From NCBI RefSeq assembly GCF_000775285.1, contig NZ_JJML01000022.1:1-44423 (forward strand): a stretch of DNA of 44,423 nt. Direction: 5' to 3'. Source of the stretch: Neosynechococcus sphagnicola sy1. Lineage in GTDB: Bacteria; Cyanobacteriota; Cyanobacteriia; Neosynechococcales; Neosynechococcaceae. Both the position numbers and the translations under genes were made by a program. How positions within the stretch are numbered: position 1 is the first letter of the stretch; the number at the start of each line of letters is the position of its first letter. This document shows positions 37,540-44,423 of the stretch, in pieces. Under the pieces are notes generated by a model that worked only from the letters and a program-made list of their open reading frames with translations, did not search any database and was not told where the DNA came from.

Positions 37540-37701
37540 GTTTTTGGGGTGATTTTCTGAACTCCCCTAATTATTCCCTATATTCGTCATATTCATCCTC
37601 AGATAGCTCCTGAGAACCAAGGCTGGTTGACTGCGTAAAACGATGCCACAACGGGGTGGGCGGGTGGGCTTGACCAGCTTCTTGGAAGTTTGACTCTCTT
37701 T

Positions 37702-38772
37702 TCAGGACTCCGCTGGCATTGTCAGAATTTGCAGTCGGATGGTTTGAGAACTTCCCAACTCTACTTCCAGGATCTCTCCCGATAACCGTTGTAAACAACT
37801 TAACAACACCCGCAACTGGGGGGTGCTGGCTCCGGTATCGACATAGAGGCGATCGCTGAGGTTATGGATGCGCTTCCAGGTGAGGTGGAGTTTGACCATG
37901 GTTTGCTCCAGTTGAGCCGCTTGACTCACCAATTCCGCCGCAGAATTCAGGCAACCAATCCGTAGGGCTTCTTCGAGGGCCGTTTCTAGATCTAGCGATC
38001 CGTGACTCAGGGCTTGCACTTGAGCGGCAGCATCTAAATATTTCGACAGGTAGCGAGCCTCACTGGTTGCTTGCTTCAGGGTGTCAATGTCTGGATTCTC
38101 TGCGATCGCCTGTTGGAGTTCCTGCTGATGAGCGGGGGGCAGTTTGGTCATTTCCCGCACCAAAGGTGCCAGATAGCCGGGGGGGGAGAACATTGGTAGC
38201 CGCCAATCCTCGCACGGTTTCGGGGAGCAGGTCAGAACTCATAGCCGTCCATTCATCGGACAACTGCCGAACTTCGCGCCGGGTAATTTTGGGACGGGGG
38301 TGCCCGGTTGCTTCTGATTCCTTGGCAAGATCGCAGACCATTTGTTGGACTTCCGGAGCCGCTTGGGCGGTTTCCACGAAGGCACGCTTGCTAAAACGAT
38401 TGACGGAGCTGGGTTCCAGATAGCCCTCGGTTAACAGCGTATCGGCACTGTCCGCCAGTTCAATCAGCGAGTAGGCTTGGCTTTTGCTGATCTCCCGGTC
38501 TTTAAGCCAGTTGAGAAACGCCCGTTTCCCCGGCCATTGCCCACTCGTTTCTCGCGATCGCGCACGGCACGGACAATCCGCCCCCGCCAAATATCCGTTT
38601 GCAGATCAAAGCGATCGCACACCTGCCAGGCTGTTTCCAGCTGCTGCAAAAAAGTGCCCTCGGAGACTTGCTCATCTGCTGGATCGGGCAGTTGAAAGTT
38701 CAAGTCTAGGTCATTGGCGAGAACCGTCTGCACAGGGTCTGTCGGCGGTGAAGTCAGGGAAGGCATAGACAA
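37702..38772 (-). CDS. Conserved hypothetical protein, two frame breaks
   Basis: The repaired product is about 356 residues. The N-terminal part (FLQQLETAWQVCDRFDLQTD, WRGRIVRAVRDREKR) is joined at four C (38528-38531; one base missing) to KRAFLNWLKDREISKSQAYS. It is then joined at eight G (38179-38186; seven heals) to GYLAPLVREMTKLPPAHQ. The centre, ISKSQAYSLIELADSADTLL, looks like a helix-turn-helix; the rest is helical. I do not recognise a named family. It lies 31 nt downstream of the HTH/GrpE-like gene on the same strand, suggesting joint function in regulation or chaperoning. Confidence 0.7.
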
Positions 38773-38803
38773 AATCGCAGCATTGCCGACCCATTATCTC
38801 TTA

Positions 38804-39510
38804 TCAGTCCCCTGAATCCATCGGTGAGCTGGGGGGCAGGGGCGAGTAGGTGGGCTTGACCTTGGCACGGAACAGTAAGCGATCGCCATGGTAATAACCA
38901 GCATGGCAAATGGTGACGCGATCGCCCGGTTGGGCAATGCCTTCTAGTAAGTCATGGTGGCGGGGATCGTAGTCCACCTCAGCGGCAACGGGGGTCGAGC
39001 GATCGCACCCCCCGAGTGGGCCAATAGCTTCTCCAGAGGCTGGAGCAGAGGCAGTAACTTGGTCGCGGCAAACTGCGGATCAGACCGAACCGCATGGGCA
39101 GCGGTCGGCCAATAAAGCATCCAGGTTTCCAAAATCTGAAGGGCTTCCCGCTGTAATTCCTGGGGGAGGGTTTGTTGCTGCTGGGCCAGTTGTTGCTGGA
39201 GATGGGCATACTCTTGCTGGAGGGCAAGAATTTGCCGTTGGAGGTTGGCAATGGTGTCCTCCGGTGAGTCTGAGAAGGACATCGACCCAGAGAAGCGGCT
39301 GAACAATTCTGGCAACCCTACCTGCAAGGCCAGACTCAACTTATGGAGAGGGTCCAGTCGCATCTGCCTGATCTCGCCTCGCCGCAGCTGTTGAATCTGC
39401 CACATCGACACCCCCGCCTGATGACTGAGTTCCCGGAAACTGGCGATTCCGGCCTGTTGCATCCAGTCCTGTAATTGTTGGGTTCTATTTAAATCAATTG
39501 GATGAGGCAT
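38804..39510 (-). CDS. HTH (XRE-type) and GrpE-like domain protein, frameshifted
   Basis: The N-terminus (residues 10-65: FRELSHQAGVSMWQIQQLRR) is an XRE/Cro-type helix-turn-helix. A Gln-rich coiled coil follows (about 85-120). The raw frame ends at 188 residues, but adding one base at six C (39008-39013) continues it as DYDPRHHDLLEGIAQPGDRV and HAGYYHGDRLLFRAKVKP to a TGA at 38804, giving 235 residues. The coiled coil plus DPxxH...GD-V...GY...LxxAxV pattern resembles the GrpE nucleotide-exchange factor. A DNA-binding GrpE-like protein is unusual; its role is unknown. Confidence 0.75.
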
Positions 39511-39618
39511 GGATTCTTCAGGTGGATGTTCGCTAGTAACACGATTGACAGGCTAGGTCTGTGCCAGAATGTAAGGTGTTTTTGCAGGTCAGCAAAATAA
39601 AGAGAGTAAGCACAATCA

Positions 39619-41715
39619 ATGGAAGCAATCTATCAATATGCCTGGCTGATTCCCGTTCTGCCGCTGGCAGGTGCCATGATCGTCGGCTTAGGTCTTATCT
39701 CTTTTAACCAGACTGTTAATCATCTGCGTCAAGGTAATTCTATTTTTATCGTCTCTCTTCTGGGAACCGCGATGGTGCTATCCTTCGGGTTGCTCTGGAG
39801 TCAGATTCAAGGCCATCCGCCCTACTACCAAAGCATTGATTGGGCGGCAGCCGGAGACTTCCATCTCACGATGGGTTATACCATTGACCATCTATCCGCC
39901 CTGATGCTGGTGATTGTCACCACGGTGGCTTTTCTGGTGATGGTTTATACCGATGGCTACATGGCCCATGACCCTGGCTATGTTCGCTTCTATGCTTACT
40001 TGAGTTTATTCAGCTCCTCCATGTTGGGCTTAGTAATCAGCCCCAACCTGGTACAAATCTATGTGTTTTGGGAACTGGTGGGGATGTGTTCCTACCTGCT
40101 GATTGGTTTCTGGTTTGACCGTCAAGCGGCTGCCGATGCCTGCCAAAAGGCATTTGTCACCAATCGCGTCGGTGACTTCGGCCTCCTCTTGGGCATCCTA
40201 GGTCTTTACTGGGCAACGGGGAGCTTTGACTTTGTCACCACGGGCGATCGCCTGCAAGAGCTGGTGAGCACCGGCGGTATTAGTAGTGGCTTAGCCCTAT
40301 TATTTGCCATCATGATCTTTCTCGGCCCCGTAGCGAAGTCGGCTCAAGTTCCCCTCCATGTGTGGCTCCCCGATGCCATGGAAGGCCCGACACCGATTTC
40401 AGCCCTGATTCATGCGGCAACCATGGTGGCGGCAGGGGTGTTTCTGATTGCCCGCATGTTCCCGCTGTTTGAAGGTATTCCCGCCGTGATGAATGTGATT
40501 GCTTGGACGGGAGCCGTGACGGCCTTTGTCGGAGCCACCACTGCCATCACCCAAAATGACATCAAGAAAGGTCTTGCCTATTCCACCATGTCCCAGTTGG
40601 GCTACATGGTGATGGCAATGGGAGTGGGAGCCTATGGAGCTGGTTTATTTCACCTGATGACCCATGCGTTTTTTAAAGCGATGCTGTTCCTGGGATCAGG
40701 AGCGGTGATTCACGGCATGGAAGCCGTAGTGGGTCATGACGCCACCTATGCCCAGGACATGCGGATGATGGGGGGTTTGCGCAAGTTTATGCCCCTGACC
40801 GCCCTCACCTTCTTTGTGGGAACCTTGGCGATTTGTGGGATTCCCCCCTTCGCTGGGTTTTGGTCTAAAGATGAAATTCTAGGCTCCGTGTTTGCAGCCA
40901 ATCCCCTGCTGTGGGTAATTGGCTGGGGTACAGCTGGGATTACGGCTTTTTATATGTTTCGGATGTATTTCACCACCTTTGAAGGTAGTTTCCGGGGTAA
41001 TGAGTCCGCGATTCGTCACCAACTTCAGGCGGAGAAACTCCAAAGTTTAGGTTTAGCCTTTGGGCCGGGGGCGATGGATCCCCGAGAGCTAACCGTAGCC
41101 CCCGAAACCAGCCATGCTCATCAGGCTCACTCAGATCATGGTGACGATCATCATCCCCACAGTGAGTTCCCCCATGAAGCGCCGATCTCGATGACCTTAC
41201 CGCTGCTGATTTTGGCAGTGCCCTCCGCTCTGATTGGACTGGTGGGGATGCCCTTCAATAACTACTTTGAGGCATTTATCCATCCCGAAACCATGGCGGC
41301 AGTTCACGAAGCAGCGGCGGCTGAATTTGACTGGACTGAGTTTTTAACCATGGCCGGAAGTTCTGTCGGCATTGGCCTGATTGGGATTAGTCTGGCCATC
41401 TTGATGTACCTGACCCACAAGATTGACCCAGGGGCGATCGCGGCCAAAATTCAACCCTTGTACCAGCTCTCGAAGAACAAGTGGTACTTTGATGAGGTCT
41501 ATGAGGTGCTTTTCATTCGCGGGGTGCGGCGACTGGCACGGCAAGTCATGGAAGTTGACTACCGGGTGGTGGATGGGCTGGTCAACCTCACCGGCCTAGT
41601 GACCCTGATTACGGGGGAAGGTCTAAAATATTTGGAAAATGGTCGGGCACAATTCTACGCTCTGATAGTATTTGGAACAGTTCTGGGTCTGGTAATTCTC
41701 TCGACTGTGACCTGA
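39619..41715 (+). CDS. ndhF: NAD(P)H-quinone oxidoreductase subunit 5 (NdhF)
   Basis: The intact 698-residue protein has about 16 TM helices. It includes [57 protein letters not shown] and the long C-terminal amphipathic helix region typical of NuoL/NdhF. A His-rich loop ([16 protein letters not shown], about residues 495-510) precedes the last TM block. It is a proton-pumping antiporter-like subunit of the thylakoid NDH-1L complex, which serves respiration and cyclic electron flow. ndhD follows 98 nt later in the same direction. Confidence 0.95.
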   Translation: MEAIYQYAWLIPVLPLAGAMIVGLGLISFNQTVNHLRQGNSIFIVSLLGTAMVLSFGLLWSQIQGHPPYYQSIDWAAAGDFHLTMGYTIDHLSALMLVIVTTVAFLVMVYTDGYMAHDPGYVRFYAYLSLFSSSMLGLVISPNLVQIYVFWELVGMCSYLLIGFWFDRQAAADACQKAFVTNRVGDFGLLLGILGLYWATGSFDFVTTGDRLQELVSTGGISSGLALLFAIMIFLGPVAKSAQVPLHVWLPDAMEGPTPISALIHAATMVAAGVFLIARMFPLFEGIPAVMNVIAWTGAVTAFVGATTAITQNDIKKGLAYSTMSQLGYMVMAMGVGAYGAGLFHLMTHAFFKAMLFLGSGAVIHGMEAVVGHDATYAQDMRMMGGLRKFMPLTALTFFVGTLAICGIPPFAGFWSKDEILGSVFAANPLLWVIGWGTAGITAFYMFRMYFTTFEGSFRGNESAIRHQLQAEKLQSLGLAFGPGAMDPRELTVAPETSHAHQAHSDHGDDHHPHSEFPHEAPISMTLPLLILAVPSALIGLVGMPFNNYFEAFIHPETMAAVHEAAAAEFDWTEFLTMAGSSVGIGLIGISLAILMYLTHKIDPGAIAAKIQPLYQLSKNKWYFDEVYEVLFIRGVRRLARQVMEVDYRVVDGLVNLTGLVTLITGEGLKYLENGRAQFYALIVFGTVLGLVILSTVT

Positions 41716-41813
41716 ATGCAAAAATTGGCGCTGATGACGAGGGGATGATTCCCCGTTTTGGCAAAGCTCACGTTGCAAAATTCCAGACTTTCAAACTCCC
41801 TATCTACCGGACG

Positions 41814-43372
41814 ATGAACATCGCAGATTTTCCTTGGTTGACCACGTCCATTTTGTTTCCCATCGGGGCCTCCCTGCTGATCCCGATCATCCCGGACAAA
41901 GACGGCAAAACCATCCGCTGGTATGCGTTAATTATTGGCCTGCTCGATTTTGCGCTGCTGGTCTATGCCTTCTACACCCGTTACGACCTTTCCAGCTCTG
42001 AGATGCAGTTGGTGGAAAGCTATGCTTGGGTGCCCCAGCTCGATCTGAATTGGACGGTAGGGGCAGATGGTCTATCCATGCCCCTGATTTTGCTCACAGG
42101 TTTTATTACCACCCTGGCAACCTTAGCGGCATGGCCCGTGACCCTAAAGCCGCGGTTGTTTTATTTCCTGCTGCTGGCGATGTATGGCGGCCAGATCGCT
42201 GTGTTCGCCGTCCAGGATATGCTGCTGTTTTTCCTGGTTTGGGAACTGGAGTTGATTCCGGTCTATCTGCTGCTGGCTATCTGGGGGGGGTAAAAAGCGG
42301 CTTTACGCGGCCACTAAGTTTATTCTCTACACCGCAGGCGGTTCCCTGTTCATTCTGGTGGCGGCCTTAGCCATGGCATTCTATGGCGATACGGTCACCT
42401 TTGATATGCGATCGCTGATGACCAAGGACTTCCCCATCGCCTTTCAGATGTGGCTCTATGCTGCATTCATCATTGCCTACGGTGTCAAGCTACCGATTAT
42501 TCCCCTGCACACTTGGCTCCCCGATGCCCACGGCGAAGCCACAGCCCCAGTTCATATGCTACTAGCAGGAATTCTCCTCAAAACTGGGGGGGTTATGCTC
42601 TGGTGCGCATGAATATGGAGATGCTCCCCGATGCCCATGCTTTGTTTGCCCCAGTGCTGGTAATTCTGGGGGTTGTGAACATCATCTATGCAGCTCTCAC
42701 CTCCTTTGCCCAGCGTAATCTCAAACGCAAGATTGCCTATTCGTCGATCTCCCATATGGGCTTTGTCCTGATTGGGATTGCCTCCTTTACCGATCTGGGG
42801 CTGAGCGGTGCGGTGCTACAAATGGTATCCCATGGCTTAATTGGAGCCAGCCTCTTCTTCTTGGTGGGCGCTACCTACGATCGCACCCACACCCTGATGC
42901 TCGATGAGATCGGGGGGGGGTTGGGCAGAAGATGCCGAAGATTTTCTCCATGTTTACAGCCTGTTCCCTGGCTTCCCTGGCCTTACCCGGCATGAGCGGC
43001 TTTGTTGCCGAGCTTATGGTCTTTATTGGCTTTGCCACCAGTGACGCCTATAGTACCTTCTTCAAAATGCCAGTGGTGCTGCTGGCAGCTGTAGGCGTGA
43101 TTCTGACGCCCATTTATCTGCTGTCGATGTTGCGGGAAATCTTCTACGGCCCCGAAAATCAGGAACTAATTTCCCACGAAGCCCTCGTGGATGCTGAACC
43201 CCGTGAAGTCTTTATTATTGGGTGTCTGCTGGTTCCCATTATCGGAATTGGGTTCTATCCCAAACTCCTGACTCAGATCTACGACAGCAAAACCATGCAA
43301 TTAACCGCACGACTGCGGGCGTCTATCCCGGCAGTGGTTCAAAAACAACTTACCCCCCCCCTCCAGCCCTAG
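41814..43372 (+). CDS. ndhD: NAD(P)H-quinone oxidoreductase subunit 4 (NdhD), three frameshifts
   Basis: From ATG 41814 ([20 protein letters not shown]) the repaired product is about 517 residues with 13-14 TM helices. Conserved stretches include [61 protein letters not shown] and [14 protein letters not shown]. Frames break at eight G (42283-42290), seven G (42586-42592) and nine G (42912-42920). Expected protein sequence implies seven, five and seven. It is the second antiporter-like subunit of NDH-1L next to NdhF. Such a gene is unlikely to be truly dead here. Confidence 0.94.
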
Positions 43373-43466
43373 CCATGCACTCCCTGGGACTGGAAACCAT
43401 GCCGATGCTGCACGCCCCAGTTATTGGCCAGTAAATCCTGGACAACCTCACTGGACAACATTAAAA

Positions 43467-43498
43467 GAGGCTACTGAATTCAGTAGCCTCGTTTTTTT
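43467..43498 (+). terminator. Rho-independent terminator after ndhFD
   Basis: GAGGCTACTG-AATT-CAGTAGCCTC (43467-43490) is a perfect 10-bp stem with a four-base loop, followed by a T-rich tract (43492-43498). It lies 94 nt past the ndhD stop and ends the ndhF-ndhD transcript. Confidence 0.93.
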
Positions 43499-43668
43499 AT
43501 CCCGAAGGAAAATGGATTCTTTTTCCCTCCCCTTACCAAGGTGGGGGTTAGGGTGGGGTGCATGATCAAGGGATACCCAGCGTAGCCTGAACTACCTGGA
43601 CTACTGAGAAACAGCTAGGAGAAAATCGGGGCTTTGGGAATTGCGATCATCAGTACAGGTTATTTGTG

Positions 43669-44423
43669 ATGCTCGACCTGACCCTTTTAAAACATCCTCT
43701 GATGGTTCCCGGTGCAGAGAGAGATCAGGCTTCAGGGGTGTTCCTTGCTGGATATACAATTGAGCCATCTTCAGTCATCTCCCGATTGAAAACCGATTCT
43801 CTGTTTTATCGCTTATTCTCCACGGCTCCTCATTTGCTGTTTGAATTGCTGGGAGATTCTCCGCCGGTTCCCTATCAGTTCCAATCCGTGGAAGTTAAGC
43901 AAACCGCCTTCCGACTGGATGGGATTTTTTTGCCCCCGGCTTCTGATCCAGACTTGCCAATCTATTTTGTAGAAGTCCAGTTTCAGCTTGATCCAGATCT
44001 TTATCGGCGTTTGTTTGCGGAAATTTTTCTATTTCTGGCTCAAAATCCCAGGATTCGTCATTGGAAAGCAGTGGTAATTTTGGCACGGCGATCCATTGAA
44101 CCGAAGCAGAAGCTGGCCTATGTCTCACTATTAGAGAGCGATCAAGTGGAGCGCATCTACTTAAATCAACTCCCCCCAGACTCGGGATTACCCGGCATTA
44201 ATTTAGTGAGGTTAGTGGTGGCGTCTCGCAGGCAGGCGGCGAAGCAAGCCCGTAAACTCCTGACGCAGGTTGAGCAAGGTGAGCCGTGGCTGCCGCAGGG
44301 AGTACTATTGGAGTTAATTGAGACGATAATGGTCTACAAGTTTTCTGAGTCTAGCCGGGAGGAAATCGCCAAGATGCTGGGGTTAGCAGAATCCATTACC
44401 CAAACCAGGGTTTATCAGGAAGG
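43669..44423 (+). CDS. DUF2887 / Rpn-family PD-(D/E)XK nuclease-like protein, partial at window end
   Basis: An open frame from ATG 43669 runs off the window (251 codons). Family similarity starts at LKTDSLFYRLFSTAPHLLFE, so a TTG at 43786 is a plausible alternative start. Then come FRLDGIFLPP and PIYFVEVQFQLDPDLYRRLF, where the Asp and the E-V-Q residues are the nuclease-fold active site of the Rpn/DUF2887 group. WKAVVILARRSIEP follows, and the C-terminal part includes FSESSREEIAKMLGL. These proteins are multi-copy in cyanobacteria and related to recombination-promoting nucleases. The C-terminus lies beyond the window. Confidence 0.85.
   Translation, partial: MLDLTLLKHPLMVPGAERDQASGVFLAGYTIEPSSVISRLKTDSLFYRLFSTAPHLLFELLGDSPPVPYQFQSVEVKQTAFRLDGIFLPPASDPDLPIYFVEVQFQLDPDLYRRLFAEIFLFLAQNPRIRHWKAVVILARRSIEPKQKLAYVSLLESDQVERIYLNQLPPDSGLPGINLVRLVVASRRQAAKQARKLLTQVEQGEPWLPQGVLLELIETIMVYKFSESSREEIAKMLGLAESITQTRVYQE

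Noticed and set aside
43222-43434. Plus-strand ORF of 70 codons at the end of ndhD
   Set aside because: It overlaps the conserved NdhD C-terminus in another frame.
43500-43668. A promoter or repeat element between the ndhD terminator and the last gene
   Set aside because: There is a G-rich stretch (GGTGGGGGTTAGGGTGGGG) but no matching copy elsewhere in the window and no clear -10/-35 pair.

Overview
This window is chromosomal DNA from a cyanobacterium. It carries an intact-looking allophycocyanin-B gene (apcD), cyanobacterial-type NDH-1 genes (ndhF, ndhD), DevB/DevC exporter subunits, several families largely confined to cyanobacteria, and very frequent GCGATCGC (HIP1) octamers. I cannot name the genus from the sequence alone.

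Layout. 1-222: remnants of CRISPR-like repeats of two different kinds. 223-8031 (minus): one compact operon of sulfide:quinone oxidoreductase, a 40-residue ORF, an ArsR regulator, DUF3122, an SCP2-like protein, a rhodanese, a membrane-fusion protein and an RND pump. 8281-9460: IS3 remnant, Uma2 nuclease and a stray copy of the first CRISPR-like repeat. 9460-11252: divergent Zn/Mn ABC genes around a Zur/Fur-like palindrome. 11249-12100: HupE under a cobalamin riboswitch. 12378-13798: LytR-CpsA-Psr protein. 14005-18489 (minus): purH, a possible small ORF, a GGDEF protein, a SiaB-like kinase, a SiaC/STAS-like protein and apcD. 18907-24371: a hypothetical gene, devBC and an M1 aminopeptidase with HEAT repeats. 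24604-28842: a WG-repeat secreted protein downstream of a three-FHA ABC transporter. 29117-33312: a frameshifted hypothetical, mntH and the formaldehyde pair frmA-fghA. 33331-39510: an SLH protein, an amidohydrolase with an MFS partner, a conserved hypothetical and an HTH/GrpE-like protein. 39619-43372: ndhF-ndhD with a strong terminator. 43669 to the end: a partial DUF2887/Rpn-type nuclease.

How genes work together. The first operon reads as sulfide oxidation (SQR), sulfane-sulfur handling (rhodanese) and thiol-type regulation (ArsR), physically joined to a tripartite efflux pump. GGDEF + SiaB-like + SiaC-like resembles the SiaABCD c-di-GMP partner switch. FrmA and FghA form the glutathione route of formaldehyde removal. 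Metal homeostasis recurs: Zn/Mn ABC genes, HupE (Co/Ni) and MntH (Mn).

Major caveat. At least 24 reading-frame breaks occur in about 17 genes, nearly all at homopolymers (mostly G/C runs of 5-9, some A/T runs of 4-6), including in genes expected to be essential (purH, ndhD). One-base (rarely two-base) corrections restore family-typical lengths, so I interpret these as sequencing/assembly indels rather than pseudogenes and annotate such genes over their full extent.
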